The translations under genes were made by a program, and so were the position numbers. A model generated the notes under the pieces. It saw nothing but the letters and a program-made list of their open reading frames with translations. It did no database searches and was not told the origin of the DNA. From Hyphomicrobiales bacterium (GTDB taxonomy: Bacteria; Pseudomonadota; Alphaproteobacteria; Rhizobiales; Rhizobiaceae): a stretch of DNA of 64,000 nt. Positions 1 through 9,720 of the stretch are shown piece after piece (position 1 is the first letter of the stretch; every line of letters starts with the position of its first letter). Where the stretch lies: the NCBI GenBank assembly GCA_900465675.1, contig UBJR01000013.1, positions 285,451-349,450 of the forward strand, given 5' to 3'.

Positions 1-2107
1 CGCCCGCGCGGGCGGAGAGCGCGATGACCGCGAGATCGCGAAGCCCCGCATCCTCGCGGATTGCCTTGATGAGGCCGATACCGTCGAGGCGCGGCATCAT
101 GATGTCGGTCAGGAGAAGGTCAGGCCGGCTTTCGCGGATGCTGTCGAGGGCTGCCTGGCCGTCCTCCACGACGTCCACCCGATAGCTGCCCGACAAAAGC
201 CTGCGGACGTAGTCACGCATGTCGGCGTTGTCGTCGGCCACGAGAATTCGCGGCGCGCCCTGCGGGGCGGAAGATACGGGTTCTTCGGAGTTCGAACGGA
301 CGGAGCCGCCTTCTGGAAGCCATCGCATGGCTTCCTCGACGTAAGCTTCCGCACGCACGGCCGTCGCCCTTGCAGGTTCCTCGACCTTTCGTGGCACCGC
401 GCCAGTACGGTCCAGGGGAATGGAGACGGTGAAGCAAGTTCCCTCGCCCTCGCGGCTCTCGACTTCCACCTCTCCGCCGTGGAACCGGACAAGCTCCTGC
501 ACCAGGGCAAGGCCGATGCCGCTGCCCTCGATGGAGCGGCCTCGCGCCCCTTCAACACGGTGGAAGCGCTCGAAGAGCTTCGGCAGTTCCGCAGCGGCTA
601 TCCCTGTTCCCGTATCGCGGACGGAAAGCAGCGCCATGCTGTCTCGCTCCGTAAGATCGACGGAGACTTCGCCTTCCAGGGTGAACTTGAAGGCGTTGGA
701 GAGCAAATTAAGGACGATCTTTTCCCACATGTCGCGGTCGACGAGCACAGGCGCCGACAGCGGCCGGCAGTCGACATGAAAGCGGAGCCCAGCCTTGTCC
801 ATCGCAGATCGGAAGTTGCTTGCGAGATCGGCCGTGACTCTTGCCAGATCGACGGCCTCCAGGTTCGCCTGCGTCTTGCCTGCTTCGATACGAGAGAAGT
901 CAAGAAGCGAGTTGACAAGCTTGAGCAGCCTTAAACCGTTGCGATGGACGATCTCGACCCTTTCACGCTCGCGCGTTGGCAGGTGCGGATCAGCCAACGC
1001 GTCCTCGACCGGTCCGAGCATCAGGGTGAGCGGGGTTCTGAACTCGTGGCTGACGTTGGAGAAGAACGCGGTCTTCGCCCTGTCGATTTCCGCCAGCGTC
1101 TCCGCTCTTCGACGCTCCTCCTCGAAGGCGCGCACGTTGGCGATCGCCGTTCCCAAGTGGGCTGCCGCGCGGGCCACGAAGTTCTCGTAGTCGTCGTCCA
1201 GAGCGCGCCGGGGGCTGATGCCCGCCACGACGAAGCCGGCTGGCGACCCTCCGTGCGCCGCTCCGCCGAACGGCGCGAGCAGCGCACGTTCGACAGGTTC
1301 CGGCCAAACCCGACTCGGGATCTCGACGCCCACCTGCGCGGAAAGGTTCTCAACGGAGAGAGGCCCCTTGTTCCCGAGGAGCAGGTCCACGGGCCAGTCG
1401 AAAGACGGCGCCTCCATTCCTGCCGTACCGACGAGTTGCGGCCCGGCATGATCCGATTGAAGTCGGTACATGAGGAAGAACGGGATGTCGTTTGCATTTG
1501 ACCCGAGGACTTCGACCGCGGCGCTATAAACCTCGTGCTCCGTCCGGACGCCGGCGACGCGTTCGGCGAGCTCGCGCAGTGTGCGCTCGCGCCGCTCCCC
1601 GATGACCCTGAAGGTCGTCTCGACGACAGCATTGAAGATGCCTTCGACAGCGCCGTTCTCGCCGCGGATGGGGCTGAAGGTGAAGTTGAAGTAGCATTCC
1701 TCCGTGTAGCCGTGCCGATGCATGGGCAGGAGCTGGTCCTCCTGCCAAACTCCCTCGCCCGTCGTCTGCACGCTCTCAAAGAGCGGCCCGATCGCGTCCC
1801 AGATCTCCGGCCATACTTCCCGCCCAGCCCGTCCCAGCGCCCAAGGATGTTTCTCGCCCGGTATTTCGCTCCAGGCGTCGTTGTAAAGGAGCGCCAGTTC
1901 CGGCCCCCAGTAGATGGCGATCGGATAGTTCGTTCCGAGACAGATGCCAGCCGCAGAACGAAGGCTCTGCGGCCAGGTCCCCGGCGGCCCCAGCGGCGTC
2001 GACGACCAGTCGAGCGAACGCATGAGAGCACCCGCCTCGCCGCCGCCTGATAGGAATATGTCCGCATGTTCCTGCCGGGGTGGATGTTCGGGCGACTGTT
2101 GGTTCAC
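1..2107 (-). CDS. Hybrid sensor histidine kinase with C-terminal receiver (3' end outside window)
   Basis: Membrane-free hybrid sensor kinase, read on the minus strand from a GTG at 2107. The start is set by an AGAGG ribosome site a few bases upstream. About 702 codons are visible and the C-terminus runs off the left edge. Order: PAS-like sensor domain (about residues 30-165), GAF-like segment (170-310), HisKA box NVSHEFRTPL with the phospho-His near residue 353, an HATPase region with the G box GSGIGLALVQ, then a receiver with LLLTDIMMPRLDG (phospho-Asp near 668). The kinase should pass phosphate from His to its own receiver; the signal and final target are unknown. Codon use is GC3-rich like its neighbours. 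Confidence 0.93.
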   Translation of the reverse strand, partial: MNQQSPEHPPRQEHADIFLSGGGEAGALMRSLDWSSTPLGPPGTWPQSLRSAAGICLGTNYPIAIYWGPELALLYNDAWSEIPGEKHPWALGRAGREVWPEIWDAIGPLFESVQTTGEGVWQEDQLLPMHRHGYTEECYFNFTFSPIRGENGAVEGIFNAVVETTFRVIGERRERTLRELAERVAGVRTEHEVYSAAVEVLGSNANDIPFFLMYRLQSDHAGPQLVGTAGMEAPSFDWPVDLLLGNKGPLSVENLSAQVGVEIPSRVWPEPVERALLAPFGGAAHGGSPAGFVVAGISPRRALDDDYENFVARAAAHLGTAIANVRAFEEERRRAETLAEIDRAKTAFFSNVSHEFRTPLTLMLGPVEDALADPHLPTRERERVEIVHRNGLRLLKLVNSLLDFSRIEAGKTQANLEAVDLARVTADLASNFRSAMDKAGLRFHVDCRPLSAPVLVDRDMWEKIVLNLLSNAFKFTLEGEVSVDLTERDSMALLSVRDTGTGIAAAELPKLFERFHRVEGARGRSIEGSGIGLALVQELVRFHGGEVEVESREGEGTCFTVSIPLDRTGAVPRKVEEPARATAVRAEAYVEEAMRWLPEGGSVRSNSEEPVSSAPQGAPRILVADDNADMRDYVRRLLSGSYRVDVVEDGQAALDSIRESRPDLLLTDIMMPRLDGIGLIKAIREDAGLRDLAVIALSARAG

Positions 2108-2364
2108 GGCTACCTCTGGATACAAGATTCGCTGGCACGTGTCAGGAAGCGCTTGTTCTAGCGGAACATTTCCACCTTGTCAGCAGGCCGGACGCGGCGC
2201 TTGTGTGGATCGAAACAGCGGCAAACATCGATAACGCAGGCGGGCATGCGTGGTGACCCGGCGGCATTTACCCGGAAACGCGGAACCAGAGATGGCCCGC
2301 TTTCCTCGTAACAGTCGGAAACCGCCACCCGCCGACGAATTTTGTCGCTATGCGTCGTCGATAC

Positions 2365-2389
2365 GGAACCGCGGCGCAGCGTCCGCGTT
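2365..2389 (+). promoter_or_regulatory. EcfG-type general stress promoter
   Basis: GGAAC at 2365-2369, a 16-base spacer and CGTT at 2386-2389 match the alphaproteobacterial EcfG consensus exactly. It lies about 130 bases upstream of the DUF3597 gene and would drive it and probably the DUF892 gene behind it. Confidence 0.7.
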
Positions 2390-2517
2390 AAACAAGCACT
2401 CACGGACACGTGATCGTGGGGGCGCAGCTCAAGAATCCTTCCCAGCCCGCTAGTTGAGTACGTACCGCGGATTCTTGACCGATCAGACGCCACGGCCTGT
2501 TCAAAAGGAAGAATTGA

Positions 2518-3018
2518 TTGAGCATCTTCGACCGTATCAAACACGCGATCTTTCGCGAAGCCCACGCTGCGCCCGCGTCCGAATCTTCCAGCCCGTCAGC
2601 CCCGTCGGCTTCGGCGCCTTCGGCCGCCCCTGGATCTTCAGTGTCTGCATCGCCAGCTCCGGCCACTCCCGCTTCGTCGGCGACCACATCGGCCCCCGCC
2701 GCATCGCAGTCAGCAAGCCCGACGCCTGCACCGACATCTTCTTCGGCAGTCAGCACTACCTCCGTCGATGTCGAAAGCATTTTGAACGCGGCCGTGAAGA
2801 AGTCCGGCCAGAAGCTCGACTGGCGGCACTCCATTGTCGATCTGATGAAGGCGCTTGGCATGGACGCGAGCCTGGACGAGCGGAAGGAGCTGGCCCAGGA
2901 ACTCGGCTACTCGGGTGACGCTCATGATAGCGCGAAGATGAACACCTTCCTTCACAAGGCCCTCATGAAGAAACTTTCCGAAAACGGCGGCAAGGTGCCG
3001 GCCGACCTGCTCGACTGA
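2518..3018 (+). CDS. DUF3597 domain protein
   Basis: A 166-residue protein starting at TTG 2518, chosen because AAGGAAG lies just upstream and the N-terminus MSIFDRIKHAIF is typical of the family. Residues 16-80 are a low-complexity Ser/Ala/Pro/Thr linker. Residues 83-166 form the conserved DUF3597 helical domain (VESILNAAVKKSG, LDWRHSIVDLMKALGMD). The function is unknown; relatives are often found with stress genes. It lies 45 bases upstream of a DUF892 gene and downstream of an exact EcfG motif, so it probably heads a stress operon. Confidence 0.85.
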   Translation: MSIFDRIKHAIFREAHAAPASESSSPSAPSASAPSAAPGSSVSASPAPATPASSATTSAPAASQSASPTPAPTSSSAVSTTSVDVESILNAAVKKSGQKLDWRHSIVDLMKALGMDASLDERKELAQELGYSGDAHDSAKMNTFLHKALMKKLSENGGKVPADLLD

Positions 3019-3063
3019 CAGTGAACACTCAGACCTCAACCTCAACCATAATGGAGAGATAAA

Positions 3064-3567
3064 ATGGCGACCACCAAGACACTGGACGACCTGTTCCTCG
3101 ACACGCTCAAGGACATCTACTTCGCCGAGAAGCAGATCCTGAAGGCCCTTCCGAAGATGGCGCGTGCCGCCCAGTCGGAAGAAGGCAAGGCGGGCTTCCT
3201 TCAGCATCGCGACGAAACCCAAGGCCAAATCGAACGCCTGGAGCAGGTCTTCGAACTACTCGGCAAGCCGGCACGCGGCAAGACCTGCGAGGCAATCCAG
3301 GGCATCATCTCCGAAGGTGAGGAGATCATCGAGGAGTTCAAGGACTCCCCGGCTCTCGACGCTGGCCTGATTTCTTCGGCGCAGGCGGTAGAGCACTACG
3401 AGATCGCCCGCTACGGCACGCTCATCGCATGGGCAAACCAGCTTGGGCTGAAGGACGCCGTTCCGCTTCTCCAGGCCAATCTCGCCGAGGAAGAGGCGAC
3501 CGATCAGAAGCTCACGCAGCTCGCCCAGGCGTCTGCAAACGCCAAGGGCAAGAGCAAGGCTGCCTAA
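3064..3567 (+). CDS. DUF892 ferritin-like protein (YciE/YciF family)
   Basis: A 167-residue four-helix protein of the DUF892 (YciE/YciF) family, related to ferritins and induced by stress in other bacteria. The sequence shows the family start (LDDLFLDTLKDIYFAEKQI), the His/Glu-rich helix HRDETQGQIERLEQVFE, the GKTCEAIQGI segment and the later metal-site helices with AQAVEHYEIARYG. A Lys/Ala-rich tail ends the protein. It follows the DUF3597 gene and precedes a strong terminator and the catalase. A decayed partial copy lies at 37762-37925. Confidence 0.92.
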   Translation: MATTKTLDDLFLDTLKDIYFAEKQILKALPKMARAAQSEEGKAGFLQHRDETQGQIERLEQVFELLGKPARGKTCEAIQGIISEGEEIIEEFKDSPALDAGLISSAQAVEHYEIARYGTLIAWANQLGLKDAVPLLQANLAEEEATDQKLTQLAQASANAKGKSKAA

Positions 3568-3585
3568 AGCCCCTAAACTTTCGGG

Positions 3586-3611
3586 AAGGCCGTCCATCGG
3601 GCGGCCTTTTT
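3586..3611 (+). terminator. Rho-independent terminator after DUF892 gene
   Basis: A 10-bp stem (3586-3595 with 3599-3608, one G-U pair) with a 3-base loop runs into a T-run. It separates the DUF3597/DUF892 unit from the catalase gene. Confidence 0.85.
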
Positions 3612-3641
3612 GATATCTGGCAACTCACCTCGGGGACAACC

Positions 3642-5792
3642 ATGGCAAAGCGTACGACACGGGCCTCGAGCTCGACCTCACAGACCGACACGGTCACCAT
3701 CCACGACCAGCAGCTTCATCGCGGCGCTGGAGGCGAGCTTCACCAGATCGCAGAAGACGTCCACGATGTACTGACCACCTCGCAGGGCGGACCGGTCGCC
3801 GACGACCAGAACTCGCTTCGCGTCGGAGCGCGCGGACCGCTCCTAATCGACGACTTCCACTTCCGCGAGAAGATCTTTCACTTCGACCACGAGCGCATCC
3901 CGGAACGCGTCGTGCATGCGCGAGGCTATGGCGCCCACGGCTTCTTCGAGACCTACGACTCCTTGTCGGACGTGACCCGTGCAGACATCTTCCAGCGAGC
4001 AGGCGAGAAGACGCCGGTCTTCGTCCGCTTCTCGACCGTGGCGGGCAACAAGGGATCTGCCGACCTCGCCCGCGACGTACGCGGCTTCGCCGTGAAGTTC
4101 TACACGCAGGAAGGCAACTGGGACCTCGTCGGCAACAACATCCCCGTCTTCTTCATTCAGGACGCGATCAAGTTTCCAGACATGGTGCATGCCGCCAAGC
4201 AGGAGCCGGACCGGGCATTCCCGCAGGCGCAGACTGCGCACGACAATTTCTGGGATTTCATTAGCCTGACGCCGGAAAGCATGCACATGGTCATGTGGAT
4301 CATGTCCGACCGGACAATCCCTCGCTCCTTCCGTTTCATGGAGGGCTTCGGCGTCCACACCTTCCGGTTCGTCAACGAGAAGGACGAATCCACGTTCGTC
4401 AAGTTCCACTGGAAGCCGAAGCTCGGCCTGCAGTCCGTCGCCTGGAACGAAGCGGTCAAGATCAACGGCGCCGACCCCGACTTCCATCGCCGCGATCTCT
4501 GGCAGTCGATCCAGTCCGGCAACTTCCCGGAGTGGGAACTGTGCGTGCAGCTCTTCGACCAGGAGTTCGCCGACAATTTCGACTTCGACGTCCTCGATCC
4601 GACGAAGATTATCCCGGAAGAGATCCTGCCGGTGAAGCCAATCGGCCGTCTCCTGCTCGACCGCATGCCTGACAACTTCTTCGCGGAGACCGAGCAGGTG
4701 GCATTCATGACGCAGAACGTCCCGCCGGGGATCGACTTCAGCAACGATCCGCTGCTGCAGGGCCGAAACTTCTCCTATCTCGACACGCAGCTCAAACGCC
4801 TTGGCGGTCCGAACTTCACGCACCTTCCCATCAACGCGCCGAAGTGTCCCTTCCACAACTTCCAGCAGGACGGGCATATGGCGATGCGCAACCCGGTCGG
4901 CCGTGTGAATTACCAGCCGAATTCGTTCGGAGAAGGCCCTCGGGAGTCGCCTGCACGCGGCTATCGCCACTTCCCGGCCGAGGAGAACGGCCAGAAGGTC
5001 CGGCTGCGCCCGGAGAGCTTTGCCGACCACTATAGCCAGGCCCGCCAGTTCTTCCTTAGCCAGACGCCGCCGGAGCAGCGGCACATCGCGATGGCGCTCA
5101 CGTTCGAACTCAGCAAGGTCGAAACCGCCGCGATCCGTGAACGCATGATCTCGCACCTGTTGAACATCGACGACACGCTCGCGACGACCGTCGCCCAGAA
5201 GCTCGGCATCCAGAAGATGCCGAAGGCCGCGGATGCCGCAATGCCGACGCGACAGGATCTGGAGCCCTCGCCGGCCCTCAGCATCGTTGAACGTGGACCC
5301 AAGCGGTTTGAAGGTCGCAAGCTGGGAATCCTTGTCGCTGATGGCGTCGACGCCAAATTGCTCGAAGCGCTGACTGCGGCGGTGAAGAAAGAAAAGGCGA
5401 TTTTCGAAATAATCGCTCCGAAAGTCGGGGGGGTCACGTCATCCGATGGAAGCTGGATCGAAGCACATCATATGATCGACGGCGGCCCCTCGGTACTCTT
5501 CGATGCAGTGGCGATACTGACGTCGCATCAGGCGATCGACGATCTGGTGAAAGAGGCTACGGCCCGAGACTTCGTGGCGGACGCCTTTCAGCACTGCAAG
5601 TTCATCGGATACGACCAGTCTGCATTGCCGCTTCTTGATAAGGCGGGAATTTCCGGCGCGCTCGATGAAGGAACGCTCCTGCTTTCGAACAACAAGGACG
5701 TTGCATCCTTCTTTGAGGAGCTTGGCAAGCTGCGCGTCTGGGGCCGAGAACCATCGTTGAAGCTTGGAAAGGCCTCGCCGCCCGTCGCCTGA
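3642..5792 (+). CDS. katE: Catalase HPII, large-subunit type with C-terminal DJ-1/PfpI-like domain
   Basis: A heme catalase of 716 residues that breaks down hydrogen peroxide in the cytoplasm. The ATG at 3642 is used because homology begins there; the open frame upstream overlaps the preceding terminator. The active-site His lies in VVHARGYGAHG (about 91), the distal Asn in FFIQDAIKFPD, and the heme-ligating Tyr in FSYLDTQ (about 379). Residues after about 570 form the class I glutamine amidotransferase-like domain (RKLGILVADGVDAKLLEAL) found only in large catalases. It has its own terminator. The neighbours suggest general-stress control, but no EcfG box is visible directly upstream. Confidence 0.97.
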   Translation: MAKRTTRASSSTSQTDTVTIHDQQLHRGAGGELHQIAEDVHDVLTTSQGGPVADDQNSLRVGARGPLLIDDFHFREKIFHFDHERIPERVVHARGYGAHGFFETYDSLSDVTRADIFQRAGEKTPVFVRFSTVAGNKGSADLARDVRGFAVKFYTQEGNWDLVGNNIPVFFIQDAIKFPDMVHAAKQEPDRAFPQAQTAHDNFWDFISLTPESMHMVMWIMSDRTIPRSFRFMEGFGVHTFRFVNEKDESTFVKFHWKPKLGLQSVAWNEAVKINGADPDFHRRDLWQSIQSGNFPEWELCVQLFDQEFADNFDFDVLDPTKIIPEEILPVKPIGRLLLDRMPDNFFAETEQVAFMTQNVPPGIDFSNDPLLQGRNFSYLDTQLKRLGGPNFTHLPINAPKCPFHNFQQDGHMAMRNPVGRVNYQPNSFGEGPRESPARGYRHFPAEENGQKVRLRPESFADHYSQARQFFLSQTPPEQRHIAMALTFELSKVETAAIRERMISHLLNIDDTLATTVAQKLGIQKMPKAADAAMPTRQDLEPSPALSIVERGPKRFEGRKLGILVADGVDAKLLEALTAAVKKEKAIFEIIAPKVGGVTSSDGSWIEAHHMIDGGPSVLFDAVAILTSHQAIDDLVKEATARDFVADAFQHCKFIGYDQSALPLLDKAGISGALDEGTLLLSNNKDVASFFEELGKLRVWGREPSLKLGKASPPVA

Positions 5793-5800
5793 CACGAGTC

Positions 5801-5831
5801 GGGCGCGGGGTGATCCGCGCCCTTGCTTTCC
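5801..5831 (+). terminator. Terminator after catalase
   Basis: Perfect 8-bp stem GGGCGCGG/CCGCGCCC with a 6-base loop, followed by a T-rich stretch, 8 bases past the catalase stop. The rest of the gap up to 6091 shows no convincing gene. Confidence 0.75.
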
Positions 5832-6091
5832 TGCGCGTTCGACTGGCTGAAACGCACGATCGTACGAGTGGCAGGTACCGCGACGCCAGTGCCAAGTCGG
5901 TCAGAAGGCCTCGATCGGGTGCGCAAGGGTGGAGAGCTTCCTGCTAGGAAGTCCTCGGCCGTCTCATGCTGGAGCCGTTACGGGCGATGCCGCAGCGCTC
6001 CCGCCTCCAAGAATGGTCCTCGCCTCTGGCTGGAGACCAAACTTGCTTCGTGAAGGCAACGCCGGTTTGGCATTACATCGGAGGAGACAGA

Positions 6092-6292
6092 GTGGCAGTC
6101 ACATATCATGTCGGGCCGCACGACGGCGCGTTTGGATACAGACTCGGCGACGTTTGGTCGGACACTTATCCGGACCACGACGCGTCGCTCGCCGCTGCCA
6201 AGTCGGCGGCCAAACGCCAGCACTCGGAAGGTAGCGATGCGGAGATAGCGTTCCAGCTTGCGCACGGCGCCGACGCGAGGTCGTCCAAATGA
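6092..6292 (+). CDS. Small DUF2188-like protein
   Basis: A 66-residue protein starting at GTG 6092, chosen for the GGAGGAGAC ribosome site. The N-terminus VTYHVGPHDG and the helix rich in Ala/Lys (SLAAAKSAAKRQ) resemble DUF2188 proteins, whose function is unknown. Its stop overlaps the start of the GFA gene (ATGA), so the two are translationally coupled. Confidence 0.65.
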   Translation: MAVTYHVGPHDGAFGYRLGDVWSDTYPDHDASLAAAKSAAKRQHSEGSDAEIAFQLAHGADARSSK

Positions 6293-6663
6293 CCGTGCTG
6301 ACAGGCTCTTGCAAATGCGGGAAGGTAAAAGTTGCCGTCCGTGGCCAACCGGTGCGGATCGGCATCTGTCACTGCACGGATTGCAGGCAGGAGAGCGGCT
6401 CCGCGTTCACATTCTTCGCAGTCTGGCCATCCGACAGGTTCGAGACCAAGGGCGAGACCGGCGTCTACCAAAACCGACGATTCTGTCCCACTTGCGGATC
6501 GCGTATGTTCTCCGCCAATGATGAAGAAGCGGAGATCAAGCTCGGGATCCTCACCGACGCTCCGACGCCTCTGAAGCCGACGTATGAGCTTTGGGTGAAG
6601 CGGAGGGAGCATTGGCTGGACCCCGTCGAGGGAGCCGAACAGCACCAGGAAGATCGCATCTAA
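6289..6663 (+). CDS. GFA (CENP-V/Gfa) family zinc protein
   Basis: A 124-residue member of the glutathione-dependent formaldehyde-activating (GFA/CENP-V) superfamily. Conserved zinc ligands are visible: CKCG near residue 8, CHCTDCR near 26-31 and CPTCGSRMF near 66-70. The name does not establish the reaction, since most members have unknown substrates. It overlaps the upstream 66-residue gene by four bases and so forms a two-gene operon with it. Confidence 0.88.
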   Translation: MTVLTGSCKCGKVKVAVRGQPVRIGICHCTDCRQESGSAFTFFAVWPSDRFETKGETGVYQNRRFCPTCGSRMFSANDEEAEIKLGILTDAPTPLKPTYELWVKRREHWLDPVEGAEQHQEDRI

Positions 6664-6736
6664 GGCGGAGATGGTGTCGCTCCGCCGTAAGCCGGCAGAG
6701 TTCGAAATGGCATGAAGCAAGGGAGGCGCGAACACC

Positions 6737-7276
6737 TCATGCTGACTGAGCAATCAGGTTGAGAAGTTCGAGCCCGCCTGTCGGCTTCGACACGAAAGCC
6801 ACTCCGTCTTCGAGGTCGCGGTGCGAGAGCTTTATCAGACCAGATGTAACGATTATCCGCGTGGCTGGCCAGCGGCTGCGGACGGTGAAGACAAGACCAA
6901 GACCGTCCATCGATCCGGGCATGTCGATGTCCGTGAAGAGGACGTCGATGTCATTGTTCTTCATCTGAACCATCGCCTCGTCGGCGTTCGCGGCTTCCAA
7001 AGTGCGGAAGCCGGCCCGTTCCAGGAAGTCCATCGTATCGAATCTTAGCTGTGGCTCGTCTTCTACGATGAGAACGTTTCCCTCGCCCGCGGACGCAGGC
7101 TTGTCTCGTCGCATCTCGATGACTTCCCTGCCGTCGCTGGAGGCGCGTGTCGCTTCGAGGAAGCCGTGCTCCATCGCTGCCTGGCTCCAGTGCTGCTCGT
7201 CTTGTCCAAAGGGACGCCCCGCCTGCTCCCACAACGCGTAGGCCCGCTTAGCAATCCAGTCGTTCCGATTGTCCAC
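6737..7276 (-). CDS. DUF2934 domain fused to response-regulator receiver
   Basis: A 179-residue protein from GTG 7276, supported by AAAGGAG about 9 bases upstream. Residues 4-35 are a DUF2934 segment (DWIAKRAYALWEQAGRPFG..HW), residues 66-179 a CheY-like receiver with VLIVEDEPQLRFD and phospho-Asp 116 in LFTDIDMPG. There is no DNA-binding output domain, so it probably acts by protein contact or as a phosphate sink. It is divergent from glgX. A decayed second copy lies at 42895-43205, and a stand-alone DUF2934 protein at 9975. Confidence 0.88.
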   Translation of the reverse strand: MDNRNDWIAKRAYALWEQAGRPFGQDEQHWSQAAMEHGFLEATRASSDGREVIEMRRDKPASAGEGNVLIVEDEPQLRFDTMDFLERAGFRTLEAANADEAMVQMKNNDIDVLFTDIDMPGSMDGLGLVFTVRSRWPATRIIVTSGLIKLSHRDLEDGVAFVSKPTGGLELLNLIAQSA

Positions 7277-7604
7277 TTCCAGCTCCTTTCCATTTTCACT
7301 AACAACTTAAACCGCGACCTCTTGTCAGGACGGATCGCCGCGTACATGGCGTCGCCTTCCTCGGAGTTGAAACGGCGTAACCTCGCAGGATCACGCTGTG
7401 CCCAGAACCGGAAAGTTATGCTTCCACCTTCCAAGAGTGGACCGAACGATAGCTGTGTCACGTGGCTTCAATCCTTGGCAGAAATCCCAAACTGCGGAAC
7501 TTAGTTTCGGTGGTTAGGTTCCGTTTGCTCCTTGTTCGAAAAAGTACCGGAACGAAATCGACGCCTCCGAGTTTCCACGGCGTCAAATCTCTCCGAGGAC
7601 TCAC

Positions 7605-9689
7605 ATGACGACTCCCCACAAAGGTAGACAGGTGCTTGCAGGCGACTGGACGCGTCTTGGCGCGAACTTCGACGGCGACGGCGTTAACTTCGCAATTTTC
7701 AGTGCGCACGCCGAGCGCGTCGAGCTCTGCCTCTTCGACGAGACGGGCAAAACCGAAACGGACCGTATCACGCTTCCGGAATTCACCAACGAGATCTGGC
7801 ACGGCTACGTGCCCGGCCTCAAGCCTAACGCGCTTTACGGCTACCGGGTCCACGGACCGTACGATCCCGAGAACGGCCACCGCTTCAATCCGAACAAGTT
7901 GCTTGTAGATCCTTACGCGCGCGAGCTCGTCGGCGATATCGACTGGGGTCAGCCGCAGTTTGCCTACAAGATGGACGCCGAAGACAAGGACTTGTCTTTC
8001 GACGAGACGGACAGCGCGCAGTCGATGCCAAAATGCCGGGTGATCGATCCGGCAGGCTACGAATGGAAGAGCGACGCGAAGCCGGGAATTCCTTGGTCCA
8101 AAACGATCTTCTATGAGACGCACGTGAAGGGTTTCACGAAACTCCATCCAGCTATTCCGGAGGAACTACGGGGGTCCTTTGAAGGATTGGGACACTCGAA
8201 GATCGTCGAATATATCCGCAGCCTGGGCGTAACGTCCGTCGAGCTCCTTCCGATCCACTGGTTTCCGGACGACGCCCATCTCCTCGACAAGGGACTGAAG
8301 AACTACTGGGGATACAACTCGCTCGCCTTCTTCGCTCCGGCCTCGCGTTACTATGGACCCAAGGGTATGGACGGCTTTCGCGACATGGTTCGCGCGTTCC
8401 ATGACGGCGGGATCGAGGTCATTCTCGACGTGGTCTATAACCACACGGCCGAAGGCAACGAACTCGGCCCGACGTTGTCGTTCAAGGGCATAGACAACTT
8501 TTCCTACTACCGGACGATGCCCGACCAGCCTCGCTACTACATCAACGACACAGGAACCGGGAACACGGTCAACACCTCCCACCCGCGCGTCCTCCAGATG
8601 GTGACTGACAGCTTGCGCTACTGGGCGCAGGAGATGCACGTAGACGGCTTCCGTTTCGATCTGGGCACCATCCTCGGCCGCGAGCCCGAAGGATTCGATC
8701 AACGTGGCGGGTTCTTCGACGCCGTCGGACAGGATCCGGTGCTGTCGAAGCTGAAGCTGGTCGGGGAGCCATGGGATATCGGCCCCGGCGGCTACCAGGT
8801 CGGCGGCTTTCCGCCAGGCTGGGCCGAGTGGAACGACAAGTACCGCGACACGGTACGCGACTACTGGAAGGACACGGACGGCACCACCGGGGACTTTGCA
8901 GCGCGTGTGCTGGGCTCCGGTGACGTATATGATCTCCGCGGCCGCAGACCGTGGGCCGGCGTGAACTTCATAACCGCACATGACGGGTTCACATTGAACG
9001 ACGTCGTTTCCTACGACAAAAAGCACAACGACGCCAACGGCGAGGACAACAAGGACGGCCACAGCGACAATCGCAGCTACAATTATGGGGTCGAGGGTCC
9101 GACGGACGACGAAGGCGTCAACGACGTCCGGGACCGGCAGAAACGGAATTTCCTTTCGACTTTGTTTCTATCGCACGGAACGCCCATGCTGCTGGCCGGA
9201 GACGAATTCGGCCGGAGCCAGATGGGCAACAACAACGGCTACTGCCAGGATAGCGAGTTGAGCTGGGTGCATTGGGAGAACCTGCCGGAATCGGCGGATC
9301 AACTTCGCCAGTTCGTCACGAGGCTTATCGAACTCCGTCAGGGAAATTCCATTCTCCGTCGCGATAGCTGGCGCGACGGCACCACGGTGACCTGGCTGAA
9401 TCCGGGCGGGGGCGAGCAGACAGAAGAGCATTGGGCCGACCAGGGCAGTACGACGATCGGGCTGCGCCTGACAGCGCAGAGTTCGTCGACGGAGGGCATG
9501 ACCGACGTGCTCATCTTGTTTAACCCCCACGACGGCGTCGTCGAGTTCAGTTTGCCCGAAGGTCCCGAGGAAGGATGGGTCGTAAAGCTGACGACGGCAG
9601 ATCCTGCGAGGGAGAGCGAAGAACTCAAGGACGCTCAAACCTACGGGCTGGCCCCGCGCAGTCTTGTGCTGCTGTCGACGGGCGCATGA
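7605..9689 (+). CDS. glgX: Glycogen debranching enzyme GlgX
   Basis: A glycosidase of 694 residues that cuts alpha-1,6 branches of phosphorylase-trimmed glycogen in the cytoplasm. An N-terminal CBM48/E-set domain (residues 8-130, LGANFDGDGVNFAIFSAHAE) precedes a GH13 barrel with the usual motifs: DVVYNHTAEG, the nucleophile Asp in DGFRFDLGT (about 352), the Glu in LVGEPWDIG (about 388) and the Asp in FITAHDGFTL (about 459). Start ATG 7605 has a GAGGA site. No other glycogen gene is nearby; stress-island copies of glgX are common in rhizobia. An imperfect EcfG-like box (GGAAC-N16-AGTT) lies upstream. Confidence 0.96.
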   Translation: MTTPHKGRQVLAGDWTRLGANFDGDGVNFAIFSAHAERVELCLFDETGKTETDRITLPEFTNEIWHGYVPGLKPNALYGYRVHGPYDPENGHRFNPNKLLVDPYARELVGDIDWGQPQFAYKMDAEDKDLSFDETDSAQSMPKCRVIDPAGYEWKSDAKPGIPWSKTIFYETHVKGFTKLHPAIPEELRGSFEGLGHSKIVEYIRSLGVTSVELLPIHWFPDDAHLLDKGLKNYWGYNSLAFFAPASRYYGPKGMDGFRDMVRAFHDGGIEVILDVVYNHTAEGNELGPTLSFKGIDNFSYYRTMPDQPRYYINDTGTGNTVNTSHPRVLQMVTDSLRYWAQEMHVDGFRFDLGTILGREPEGFDQRGGFFDAVGQDPVLSKLKLVGEPWDIGPGGYQVGGFPPGWAEWNDKYRDTVRDYWKDTDGTTGDFAARVLGSGDVYDLRGRRPWAGVNFITAHDGFTLNDVVSYDKKHNDANGEDNKDGHSDNRSYNYGVEGPTDDEGVNDVRDRQKRNFLSTLFLSHGTPMLLAGDEFGRSQMGNNNGYCQDSELSWVHWENLPESADQLRQFVTRLIELRQGNSILRRDSWRDGTTVTWLNPGGGEQTEEHWADQGSTTIGLRLTAQSSSTEGMTDVLILFNPHDGVVEFSLPEGPEEGWVVKLTTADPARESEELKDAQTYGLAPRSLVLLSTGA

Positions 9690-9720
9690 ACCCGTGCCAA
9701 TCGCGATAGGCGTGATGAGG

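Noticed and set aside
3843..5156. 437-aa minus-strand frame inside the catalase gene
   Set aside because: Shadow of the catalase, which has all its motifs on the plus strand.
7496..7570. EcfG-like boxes between the DUF2934-receiver gene and glgX
   Set aside because: On both strands the second box reads AGTT in place of CGTT, so they are noted but not called promoters.
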